A stretch of DNA of 19,558 nt from DATKLX01 sp035542155 (GTDB taxonomy: Bacteria; Chloroflexota; Anaerolineae; Anaerolineales; Anaerolineaceae): positions 1 to 19,558 of the forward strand of contig DATKLX010000107.1 in NCBI GenBank assembly GCA_035542155.1. Reading direction: 5' to 3'. A program made the position numbers and the translations under genes. The notes under the pieces were generated by a model. It was given only the letters and a program-made list of their open reading frames with translations. It was not told the DNA's origin and ran no database searches. Every line of letters begins with the position of its first letter. The stretch's first letter is position 1. Shown here one piece after another: positions 1-7,720 of the stretch.

Positions 1-115
1 TTGTCTTTTGCGTACTGTTCGCGTAACATGGGAGGTGCCTCCGCGGTATGGGTTTGGTCTGGTCACCTTCCTTTTACCAAAGAGGCATTTCGTTTGTCAA
101 ATTGTTAATGTGCTG

Positions 116-132
116 GGTGCGTGTTTCGCACC
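116..132 (-). terminator. weak hairpin downstream of the GH13 gene
   Basis: A six-base stem GGTGCG/CGCACC with a five-base loop lies just beyond the GH13 stop codon on the minus strand. No clear T-run follows in that direction, so a transcription terminator is only a possibility. Nothing else convincing is seen in bases 1-137; the short plus-strand reading frame there runs into the GH13 gene and has no recognisable content. Confidence 0.3.
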
Positions 133-137
133 AGAAA

Positions 138-1505
138 CTAAGCTAACTGCAATATCCTGGCCCAATTGGATGGGATCTGGACGCTCAGGCGGCCTGAATG
201 GATCGGGAAGATCTCACCCGGATTGAGCAAATCGATGGCTGTCGTGAAGCGCTGCTCTGGCGGCAGGGCGACCTCAATGAAGGAGGGGGTGGCCGCGGCG
301 TTGAGCAGGACGACGGTGCTCTCCTCAGCGCTGTTGCGGAGAAAACCAAGCTGCTCGGAGCGGACCAGCAGCTCGTCATATTCACCATGACGTAAGGCGG
401 GCGACCCCTTACGGATCGCAGCCAGGCGCGCCAGGAACCCGGGTAGGTCAGGGCGAGGGGCCGCCTGAAGCGCGTGGTTCAGGTCGAGACGGGGGCGCAG
501 CGCGACATCGCTGGTAGGCGAACGCCGGCCTTCGATTCCCCACTCGCTACCGTAGTAGATGGTGGGCACCCCGGGCATGCTAAAGAGCAGGGCATAGAGT
601 GGATAGAGGTGAGCTGCCTGCTTCAAGTTGCTGGCAACCCGGTTGACATCGTGGTTGTCGGCGAAGTTGAAGAGCGGCAACCCGCGGTACAGGCCCTCCG
701 GGCCAAACTGACGTTTGAGCGCGTAAGCGATCTCGAAATAGTTGCGGTCGTTGAGGCTGGAATACAGGCCTTTATAACACTCGTAATTGGTCACCGCGTC
801 GAGCATGGTCGGGTTGGCCCACTGGCGGTAATCCCCGTGAACGATCTCACCCCACATCCAGAAATCGGGGCGCAGGCCACGGCAGAAAGCCGCCAGGTCG
901 TGAATAAATCCGCGGTCGAGGGCGTCGGCAGCGTCGAGGCGCAGGCCATCGATGCCGTATTCGCGGATCCAGTACTCTACTGCCTGGAAGAGGTGGCCAC
1001 GTACGTCAGGATGATTCAGATTGAGTTTGACCAGGTCAAAATGGCCATTCCAGCCCTCATATCAGAACGGGTCGCCACGCGGGCTCTGCCGACCCAACTG
1101 GAAACCGGCGAACCAGTTCTGATACGGCGAGCCCTGCGGGTGAGAGCGCAGGTCGCGGAAGGCCCAGAAATCTCGCCCGACGTGGTTAAATACCCCATCG
1201 AGGAGGATGCGGAACCCGCGGGCGTGGAGTTCGGCGCACAGGCCAGCGGACTCTTCACAGGTACCCAGGCGCCGGTCGAGGTGGAAATAATCAGCGGTGT
1301 CGTAGCCGTGACGGGTCGATTCGAAGATGGGCCCCAGGGCGATCGTATTCACTCCCAGGCTGCGCCAGTGATCCGTCCAATCCAGCAGGCCACGGAAGCG
1401 GTGGACGGGCGCGGCGGAAAAGTCGTCTGCGCCAGGCGCCCCGAGCATCCCCAGCGGATATATGGCGTAAATGACGGCGTTATCGATCCAGTGTAGATCA
1501 GGCAT
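138..1505 (-). pseudogene. GH13 alpha-amylase-family glycosidase with one in-frame TGA (codon 148)
   Basis: The reading frame from ATG 1505 to TAG 138 has 455 sense positions and would be a complete GH13 enzyme hydrolysing or transferring alpha-glucans. No signal peptide is seen, so it is probably cytoplasmic. The catalytic set is intact: GLRLDAAD (nucleophile Asp191), WGEI (acid/base Glu220) and FADNHD (Asp286). The only defect is TGA at 1062-1064, between GDPF and YEGWNGHFDLVKLN, with the same frame continuing on both sides. From memory, relatives often have Cys or Ser at this position; this was not checked. The TGA may be a nonsense mutation, a sequencing error, or less likely a recoded codon. 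If it is a real stop, the 147-residue product lacks all catalytic residues. The start lies one base after the tetR stop, so the two genes are co-transcribed and probably translationally coupled. Confidence 0.85.
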
Positions 1506-1506
1506 G

Positions 1507-2073
1507 TTAGCTGTAAATCCCGTGCATGAACTGGTGGACGGCCTGGCGGCGCAGGGCTTCGTCGAGGCGGACGTAGCCATTGAGCGCCATGCCGATGTAG
1601 GTGTTGAGCATCCCCTGGAACGTGGCGGCGTAGGCGCGCTGGCGGCCTTTCATATTCCCATGCTGGAAGGCGGCCTGAGCAAACATGTCTTCGATGATCT
1701 GATGCTGCTCCCTGTTCAGCCGCGAAACGGCCTGGAAAGGTTCGCTGTCCGGCGGGGCGAACCACATCGAAAGCTCCATGCGGTACCAATCCGGGTTATC
1801 ACTGGCGAATTGGAAGATCGCCGCCGCGATATTATCCAGGGTTTGGGGCAGGTCTCGCTGATTATCCGCTGCCTCGCGCAGGACCTGGTTAAGCCGGTCG
1901 AAGCGTTCTGCGAGGAGGCTATCCAGCAACCCGCGCTTACTGCCAAAATAGTGGTAGAGGGTGGGCTTGGTCACTCCCGCGGCCTCGGCGACCTCCTGGA
2001 TCCCCACCGCGTCATATCCGCGGGCGGCAAACAGGTCGAGAGCAAAGGCGAGGATTTTTTCGCGGTTATTCAT
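1507..2073 (-). CDS. TetR/AcrR-family transcriptional regulator
   Basis: A 188-residue one-component repressor. The N-terminal helix-turn-helix is clear (GIQEVAEAAGVTKPTLYHYF, about residues 24-43), followed by a helical ligand domain ending in HQFMHGIYS. The ATG at 2073 is chosen because the frame upstream of it runs through the gene's own promoter (2132-2160), so a longer protein is not possible. No Shine-Dalgarno sequence is visible before this ATG; the leader is pyrimidine-rich. The gene is first in a two-gene unit with the GH13 gene, and a perfect palindrome in its promoter suggests that it represses itself and the glycosidase. The inducer cannot be read from sequence; a sugar or oligosaccharide would fit the neighbour, but TetR proteins also sense many other small molecules. 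Confidence 0.92.
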   Translation of the reverse strand: MNNREKILAFALDLFAARGYDAVGIQEVAEAAGVTKPTLYHYFGSKRGLLDSLLAERFDRLNQVLREAADNQRDLPQTLDNIAAAIFQFASDNPDWYRMELSMWFAPPDSEPFQAVSRLNREQHQIIEDMFAQAAFQHGNMKGRQRAYAATFQGMLNTYIGMALNGYVRLDEALRRQAVHQFMHGIYS

Positions 2074-2131
2074 AGAAATATAAGAAGAGAGTAGAGAGCA
2101 GGAAAAGAGGTTTGCGTAAACGACAGGCGAA

Positions 2132-2160
2132 AGTATACCGAACGGTATACATTTTGTCAA
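2132..2160 (-). promoter_or_regulatory. sigma70 promoter of the tetR-GH13 unit with embedded operator
   Basis: On the minus strand TTGACA (2160-2155) and TATACT (2137-2132) are separated by exactly 17 bases. The palindrome GTATACCG-AA-CGGTATAC (2133-2150, perfect 8-2-8) fills the downstream half of the spacer and most of the -10, so a bound TetR dimer would block RNA polymerase. The sequence and its position fit an autoregulatory TetR operator; identifying the binding protein as the adjacent TetR is inference. Confidence 0.8.
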
Positions 2161-2275
2161 GGTGAAAGATCTGTTTTCCTTCCCTCGCTTTTTGCCATCT
2201 GAGTCATCTGGGCAATCAGCCATCCGGTTATTGTTCCATGTTAAAATGAAGTCAACCTTTGTTTAGGATGTACCT

Positions 2276-4426
2276 ATGGACAGGCTTGATACCCAATCGA
2301 CTGAATCTCAGATTAACCTGGACGATCCTGCCAACTACATTGGCCGCGAAATGAGCACGCTGGAATTCCAACGCCGCGTCCTGGAAGAGGTCCAGGACTC
2401 GCGCAACCCGCTCCTCGAGCGGGTCAAATTCACCGCCATCTTTGGCTCGAACCTGGAAGAATTTTTCATGGTCCGCGTCGGCGGGTTGAAAGACGATGAA
2501 GATGCCGGCAGCCAATCACTTTCAATGGACGGAATGACTCCCACCCAGGAACTGGTTGCGATCCGCAAGGTGGCCCAGGCCTTAATGAATGAAACCCAGG
2601 ATTACCTGCGCAGCACAATGTGGGACGAATTGCACCATGCAGGGATCCATCTGAAAGACTACCACGAACTGAATTTGCAGCAAAAAGAAAGCGCCGACAG
2701 TTACTTTAACGAGGTTGTGTTTCCCACGCTTACCCCCCTGGCTTTCGATCCAGGCCATCCATTTCCCTTTATCTCCAACCTGAGTTTCAACCTAGCGGTC
2801 TTAATCAAAGGCCAGGAAGGCGATGGGGTCGAGCATTTTGCGCGGATCAAAATTCCCGATACACTGCCGTACCTCGTGCCGGTGCCCACCTCCCTGGAAG
2901 ATCTACAAATGTATCCCACTGGCAACCACACCCAGTTTTCCTTTGTCTGGATCAGCCAGTTGATCCGGGCGAACCTGGATTGCCTGTTCCCTGGGATGGA
3001 AATCCTCGAATCGCATCCCTTTCACGTCACCCGCAACGCTGAGGTGGAGATCCCTGAAGACGAAGGAAAGGTCCTCCTGGAGACAATGGAGGAGGGTGTG
3101 CGCAAAAGGCGCTTTGGAACGGTGGTGCGCCTGCTGGTCAATAAGGGCATGCCCAAATATATTCTCGACCTGCTGGCAGATAACCTTAAGATGGACCGGG
3201 TCGATATTTACGAGGTGCACGGTCCACTCGTGCTTCATAACCTGATGCAATTGTATAAAATCGACCGCCCGGACCTAAAGTACAGGCCTTTTGTCCCGGC
3301 TATCCCCAAAGAATTGCGCATTGAAAACGAGAGCGGGAAAGAGGGTGATTTCTTCGCGGCGATCCAGCGTGGGGATATTCTCCTCCACCATCCTTACGAT
3401 TCGTTTGCCCCAGTGGTCGATTTCCTCCGCGCCGCTGCCCGCGACCCCAACGTGCTGGCCATCAAGCAGACTCTCTACCGGGTGGGGAGCAACTCGCCGG
3501 TGGTCAAGACCCTGCTCCAGGCTGCGCGCGATTACGGCAAACAGGTAGCCGTTCTGGTCGAGCTCAAGGCTCGTTTCGATGAGGAGAGCAACATCGGCTG
3601 GGCGCGCATGCTGGAGCGCGAGGGAGTCCATGTCACCTACGGGCTGGTCGGTCTGAAGACCCATTCCAAGATCGCCCTGGTGGTGCGCAAAGAAGGCGAA
3701 CACATCCGTCGCTACGTCCACCTGGCGACGGGCAACTACAACCATGTGACCGCCCAGCTCTACGAAGATTTTGGGATGTTTACCTGCGACGACGAGATCG
3801 GCGCGGACGCCACCGACCTGTTCAACTTTCTGACCGGGTATTCGCTCAAGAAGGATTACCGCAAATTGTTGGTCGCTCCGGTCAACCTGCGCGAGCGGTT
3901 GGATGAGCTGATTTGGCGCGAGGTCGATACCCACAAGCGCCAGGGGAACGGTCGCCTGATCTTCAAGATCAATTCGCTGGTCGACCAGCCCATGATCCTC
4001 CTGCTCTACCAGGCCTCTCAGGCAGGGGTCAAGATCGAACTGATCGTGCGCGGGATGTGCTCGCTGCGCCCGGGCGTGCCCGGTTTGAGCGATAACATCC
4101 GCGTGGTCAGCATCGTCGGCCGCTTCCTGGAGCACAGCCGGATCTTCTATTTCCACAATGACGGAAACGAGCAGATCTGGATGGGCAGCGCCGACCTGAT
4201 GCCGCGCAATCTCAACCAGCGTGTTGAGGTGCTCTTCCCGGTGGAAGATAAGGCCATGGTTCGCCATCTCTATGACGATGTGCTGAGCATCTATCTGGCA
4301 GATAATGTCAAGGCCAGGGAGATGCTCCCTGACGGGTCCTATCGCGGGGTGGCCCTGGCCGAGGGCAGGCCCGAGATCAACGCCCAGGAATGGTTCATCG
4401 AACAGGCCGGGGCGGGTCAGGAGTAA
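2276..4426 (+). CDS. ppk: polyphosphate kinase 1
   Basis: A 716-residue PPK1 of normal family length. It reversibly transfers the ATP gamma-phosphate to polyphosphate. Visible family features are the N-terminal segment YIGREMSTLEFQRRVLEE, the central ELKARFDEESNIGWARMLE and KTHSKIALV motifs, and YVHLATGNYN, in which His482 corresponds to the phosphorylated histidine (His435 in the E. coli enzyme). The C-terminal phospholipase-D-like part (IELIVRGMCSLRPGVPG, SRIFYFHNDG) is present. The start ATG has AGGA seven bases upstream. The gene stands alone on the plus strand, divergent from tetR and convergent with the next gene, with only ten bases between the two stop codons. It may be expressed on its own; no Pho-box-like repeat was recognised upstream. 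Confidence 0.97.
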   Translation: MDRLDTQSTESQINLDDPANYIGREMSTLEFQRRVLEEVQDSRNPLLERVKFTAIFGSNLEEFFMVRVGGLKDDEDAGSQSLSMDGMTPTQELVAIRKVAQALMNETQDYLRSTMWDELHHAGIHLKDYHELNLQQKESADSYFNEVVFPTLTPLAFDPGHPFPFISNLSFNLAVLIKGQEGDGVEHFARIKIPDTLPYLVPVPTSLEDLQMYPTGNHTQFSFVWISQLIRANLDCLFPGMEILESHPFHVTRNAEVEIPEDEGKVLLETMEEGVRKRRFGTVVRLLVNKGMPKYILDLLADNLKMDRVDIYEVHGPLVLHNLMQLYKIDRPDLKYRPFVPAIPKELRIENESGKEGDFFAAIQRGDILLHHPYDSFAPVVDFLRAAARDPNVLAIKQTLYRVGSNSPVVKTLLQAARDYGKQVAVLVELKARFDEESNIGWARMLEREGVHVTYGLVGLKTHSKIALVVRKEGEHIRRYVHLATGNYNHVTAQLYEDFGMFTCDDEIGADATDLFNFLTGYSLKKDYRKLLVAPVNLRERLDELIWREVDTHKRQGNGRLIFKINSLVDQPMILLLYQASQAGVKIELIVRGMCSLRPGVPGLSDNIRVVSIVGRFLEHSRIFYFHNDGNEQIWMGSADLMPRNLNQRVEVLFPVEDKAMVRHLYDDVLSIYLADNVKAREMLPDGSYRGVALAEGRPEINAQEWFIEQAGAGQE

Positions 4427-4436
4427 AAGATCCTCA

Positions 4437-5699
4437 TCATGCCAGCACTTCCAGCAATGTCCCCAGGGAGAGCTTGCGGCGTTCCCACTTTTTGCCCTGG
4501 CGGTCGAGGAACGAGAGACGCACAGGCAGGTACGATTCCATCTCGCGCAGGTACGGGCGCGAGTAAAAGCGCTTGAACCGGCCTGCCGTGGCGACCACGA
4601 CCAGGTTCACGCTGCGCTCAAGGATCTCACGCAGATCGTGGGCCCCGGGCACTGTAAAGCTATCGATTTGGGCCAGAATACGCCTGCCGAAAGACATGGT
4701 CAGGTTAGCGAGCCGGTCTAGCGGCCAGCCCTGGGCGGTTTGCGAATAGAGGCTCATCAGTCCGGCGGAGAGATCCATCTCGACGTCTTCCTGGTCGTCG
4801 AGCAGCTGGGTGAAGGCTCCATAGCCAAATGCAAACTCCCGCTGGGCAGGGGTTAGGTCGCCCGCGACCAGGTAGCCGTCGGCCAGGACGGACACCCCGC
4901 CTTTCTCAAAGCTCATCCCCAGCACATCCGCTTCAAAAGGGGTTGCGCCCCGGCGCATCAGTCCCATGCTGCGCGATTGAGCAGCGTGAATGGCCAGCAG
5001 GCTGGCGTAGACCCAGGGGAATTTCTCGCGGGCATACTGTCCCTCAACCATTCTGACCAGCTCGAAAATCTTCTCTTCGGTCGGGTTCGCCGGAACCACG
5101 GTCTGGTTTATCAATCGGGAAGCAAAGCGTTGTGAAAAGGCCAGCTTGTCCTGCCTGAAAAGATCCGGGTCGTCCAGGTAGTTATCGCTGTAGGGATAAA
5201 GCATGCTATATGCAAAGATGGAGGGGGTGATCTCTACTTTGAGGCCAAACAGGTACTGGAGGATATTCATAGTCATGACATTGCGCGACGCCTGGTAAAT
5301 ATCCTCGCCGCTGATCGCTGGGTCGTAGCGGCGGGCCATGCGGGCAAACTCGCCGGCCGCTTCGCCGAAGCGAAAGCTCTCTAACGCGTCGAGCTGCCTG
5401 GGCTCGAGATCGAAGACCGAAACGCCGATTTCACGGCCCTGCGCCAGAAGGCGCTGCTGGATTTGACTGCTCTGGCCATCTTGCGGGTGGGCAGCATAGC
5501 TGCGCAGGTCGGCAATGGCGCTGTCAAGGAACGCTTCAAGGCGCCTCTCACGGGGCAGCTTTTCGCGCAGGCTGTAGCGTCTGCCCAGTCTCGGAGCGTC
5601 CGGGCTGCCCTGCCACCATAGCTCCAGGTGGGAGCGGACCAGGCCGGCGACCAGCTCTGCCATTCCCGGCGCCAACCCGACTTCAGAATTTGAAATCAT
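4437..5699 (-). CDS. class I isoprenoid-synthase-fold-like protein (function unknown)
   Basis: A 420-residue soluble, helix-rich protein that I do not recognise by name. Two acidic motifs suggest the Mg2+-diphosphate sites of class I isoprenoid enzymes: YSDNYLDDPD (Asp172, Asp176, Asp177) and LLDDQEDVEMD (Asp301, Asp302, Asp305). They are about 125 residues apart, as in terpene, prenyl or squalene/phytoene synthases. A KGG at 266-268 lies between them. About 130 residues precede the first motif, longer than in a minimal prenyltransferase. No signal peptide or membrane segment is evident. The ATG at 5699 has AGGGA about seven bases upstream and follows the flavoprotein stop by 20 bases, so the two form an operon. 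A prenyl-diphosphate substrate is inference; the motifs could also be chance acidic clusters in a helical protein of unknown function. Confidence 0.65.
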   Translation of the reverse strand: MISNSEVGLAPGMAELVAGLVRSHLELWWQGSPDAPRLGRRYSLREKLPRERRLEAFLDSAIADLRSYAAHPQDGQSSQIQQRLLAQGREIGVSVFDLEPRQLDALESFRFGEAAGEFARMARRYDPAISGEDIYQASRNVMTMNILQYLFGLKVEITPSIFAYSMLYPYSDNYLDDPDLFRQDKLAFSQRFASRLINQTVVPANPTEEKIFELVRMVEGQYAREKFPWVYASLLAIHAAQSRSMGLMRRGATPFEADVLGMSFEKGGVSVLADGYLVAGDLTPAQREFAFGYGAFTQLLDDQEDVEMDLSAGLMSLYSQTAQGWPLDRLANLTMSFGRRILAQIDSFTVPGAHDLREILERSVNLVVVATAGRFKRFYSRPYLREMESYLPVRLSFLDRQGKKWERRKLSLGTLLEVLA

Positions 5700-5719
5700 A
5701 CGTTTTCCCTAAGAAAAAA

Positions 5720-7228
5720 TTAACCCCGGGTCGTGAAATGCCGCCCGTCTTTCTTGCAGATCATCTGGATCACTTCTCGGGCGGAGGTAGCTGCCGGAGG
5801 CAGGCCGCCGCCAGGCTCGACCCACTGGCCGATCTGGTAGAAATTCTCCAGTCCGGGGAGCGTGCGGCTCATCTTTTTCCCCGCGAGCACGTTATCCATC
5901 GATTGGGTCGTGATCAGCCAGCCCTCCATCGATCCTTTCCAGTTTCCAGTGTAGCGCTCGTAGGTCAGCGGGGTGGCCACGTCGACCACCTCGACCTGCC
6001 CGGTCAGCCCCGGGTAAATCTTTTCCAGTTGGCTCAGGACGCAGATAGCGACGTCTTTCTTTTCGGCCTCGTAGCGCTCAGGTTCCCCGGCCAGGTTTTT
6101 CCAATAAGCGTAATTTGAATCGAACATCACCTCGATCACCGACTTCCCCACGGGTGCCAGGGTTGGATCGTAGTTATAGTTCTTAACGCCCAGCCTGCGG
6201 CGTTCTTCGCCGGCGACTGTAAACGGTTGATCCAGCAGGTATGTAACCATATGGGGCTGGTCAGAAAGGTCGCGGTCGACGCCGAAAGAGACCTGAATGA
6301 TCGGGTCGAAGATGGGCATGCTGGCATACGCCTGGCGCTGTTCGTCGCCGAGGTATTTTCCTTCGAGCATCTCGTACAGAGTGGTGTGCCCGTCGGCGGC
6401 GGAGATGACCACATCGGCACAGTGTTCGCTGCCATCCGCCAGGCGGACGCCCACGGCGAGGCCATCCTTGACCAGGATCTTAACCACCCGTGAGCGGTAG
6501 TGGATCTGGCCTCCCAGGTCACAGAAGCGCTTTTCAATTCCCTGGGCAAACTTGAGCGAGCCGCCGATTGGATAACCGGCGTTGTTGGCGGCCATACTTC
6601 CCAGGCTCATTAACATTCCAAACATGGGGAAATCGGGCAGGTCGAAAGAGCTTTCCAGAGCTTCGCGCAGGAAGGGGTCGCTGATGCGCGCGGTGAAATG
6701 GCTCAGCGGCATTTTGCCATACTTGCGGATGATGCCCATCATCGCCAGCATGCCAGGACCATTCTTCACCAGGCCCAAAGTTTCACCAAATGATTGAGGA
6801 CTGACCGCGGGCATATCGATCTTTGCGATGGTGCGCAGGGCACCGGTCAGCTCACGGATGATAGCCTCATCTTGAGGGGCCAGCTCAAGCATGTGCTTTT
6901 CCAAACGATCTGGATCGGTATAGAGGATGAAGGTCTTGCCCTGCGGCCCCACCACGCGCAGGAATTCAGCGTGGTTGACGATCTGCTTGCCGTCCAGGGC
7001 GCCCAGCTCGTCCCAGATCTTGCGGAAACTGGAGCCCTCGCCGGTGCCCACCAGCCAGTGGATGCAACCATCGAAGGTATAGCCCTTCCGGCCCCAGGAG
7101 GTGCACAGCCCGCCGGGCAGGGTGTGCAGCTCGAAAATTTGGGTGGAATACCCGTTTAACCGCGCATAGCAGCCTGCCGACAGTCCGGCGATACCCGCGC
7201 CAATGATGGTGATGGATTTTTCAGTCAC
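5720..7228 (-). CDS. FAD-dependent phytoene desaturase/carotenoid isomerase-like oxidoreductase (COG1233)
   Basis: A 502-residue flavoprotein. The N-terminal dinucleotide site is IIGAGIAGLSAG (Gly10, Gly12, Gly15), followed by an acidic Glu ending beta-2 (QIFELH) and the family motif LPGGLCTSW. FDGCIHWLVG is typical of the COG1233 branch containing CrtI, CrtISO and retinol-saturase-like enzymes. The C-terminal FAD-binding segment GQWVEPGGGLPPAATSA begins near residue 467. Family members desaturate, saturate or isomerise polyenes; the substrate cannot be told here. Translation starts at GTG 7228; no in-frame ATG is close and the ribosome site is weak. The gene is first in the pair with the isoprenoid-synthase-like gene and is divergent, across 62 bases, from a small hypothetical gene. 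Confidence 0.88.
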   Translation of the reverse strand: MTEKSITIIGAGIAGLSAGCYARLNGYSTQIFELHTLPGGLCTSWGRKGYTFDGCIHWLVGTGEGSSFRKIWDELGALDGKQIVNHAEFLRVVGPQGKTFILYTDPDRLEKHMLELAPQDEAIIRELTGALRTIAKIDMPAVSPQSFGETLGLVKNGPGMLAMMGIIRKYGKMPLSHFTARISDPFLREALESSFDLPDFPMFGMLMSLGSMAANNAGYPIGGSLKFAQGIEKRFCDLGGQIHYRSRVVKILVKDGLAVGVRLADGSEHCADVVISAADGHTTLYEMLEGKYLGDEQRQAYASMPIFDPIIQVSFGVDRDLSDQPHMVTYLLDQPFTVAGEERRRLGVKNYNYDPTLAPVGKSVIEVMFDSNYAYWKNLAGEPERYEAEKKDVAICVLSQLEKIYPGLTGQVEVVDVATPLTYERYTGNWKGSMEGWLITTQSMDNVLAGKKMSRTLPGLENFYQIGQWVEPGGGLPPAATSAREVIQMICKKDGRHFTTRG

Positions 7229-7290
7229 AGTATGCTCGCTTTCGGGATAGAATCAAAATATGATGGTCATGATGTATATACGCTGGAAAC

Positions 7291-7716
7291 GTGAAAAAGT
7301 TTTATCGAATTTCTGCACCGGAGAGGCCGGCAGCCGTGGAAGACCCGCGTGATTTTGACGCCTACAACTTTCCTGAAGACGAGGAAACCCAGCGCCAACT
7401 TTACTGGATGGGTGCGGATTATGTCTCTTACGTGGGCAGCAGCGTGTATAAGGGTTTTCGCCAGGAGGACCCTGGCTGCGAGCTGATCGCGGTCAAATGC
7501 GAGGAGCCCCCGGAGATTAAATCCTACTACCTGCCGGGCAGCGGCACCCTCAGCTCAATGGAAGTCTCCTTCAAGCTGCAGGTGGCGGTGCGCGCCTCGA
7601 GCGGAAAAGCCTACCGGATCTACACCACCCTGTATTACGATGTCCAAGATCTCTATCTGCCGGGGGACGCGATCATCCGCTTCCATCTTCAGGTGGATCA
7701 ATCCATCCCAATTTGA
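7291..7716 (+). CDS. hypothetical protein, 141 residues
   Basis: I do not recognise this protein. It has no signal peptide, membrane segment or cysteine-rich motif. An acidic N-terminal third (EDPRDFDAYNFPEDEE) is followed by alternating hydrophobic stretches (MEVSFKLQVAVRA, YRIYTTLYYDVQDLY, IIRFHLQVDQ) that look like antiparallel beta strands, so a small beta-sandwich or barrel is possible. The start is GTG 7291; no other start in this frame lies close upstream. TATATA at 7275-7280 could be a -10, which would put transcription start almost at the GTG and make the gene nearly leaderless. Its stop is four bases from that of the convergent epimerase gene. It diverges from the flavoprotein operon, so a shared regulatory region is possible. 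Confidence 0.7.
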   Translation: MKKFYRISAPERPAAVEDPRDFDAYNFPEDEETQRQLYWMGADYVSYVGSSVYKGFRQEDPGCELIAVKCEEPPEIKSYYLPGSGTLSSMEVSFKLQVAVRASSGKAYRIYTTLYYDVQDLYLPGDAIIRFHLQVDQSIPI

Positions 7717-7720
7717 TCAT

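Noticed and set aside
8..226. Short plus-strand frame at the window start
   Set aside because: No ribosome site, no recognisable content, and it overlaps the GH13 3' end on the other strand.
474..1496. 340-codon open frame on the plus strand opposite the GH13 gene
   Set aside because: It is antisense to a gene with clear GH13 motifs; its translation has no recognisable domain. Long antisense frames are expected at this GC content.
1507..2223. Longer 238-residue version of the first TetR protein
   Set aside because: Its extra 50 codons overlap and precede the gene's own promoter and operator, and its N-terminus has no TetR-like content.
3275..4267. 330-codon open frame antisense to ppk
   Set aside because: Shadow of the strongly conserved PPK coding sequence; His/Asp-rich translation typical of antisense frames.
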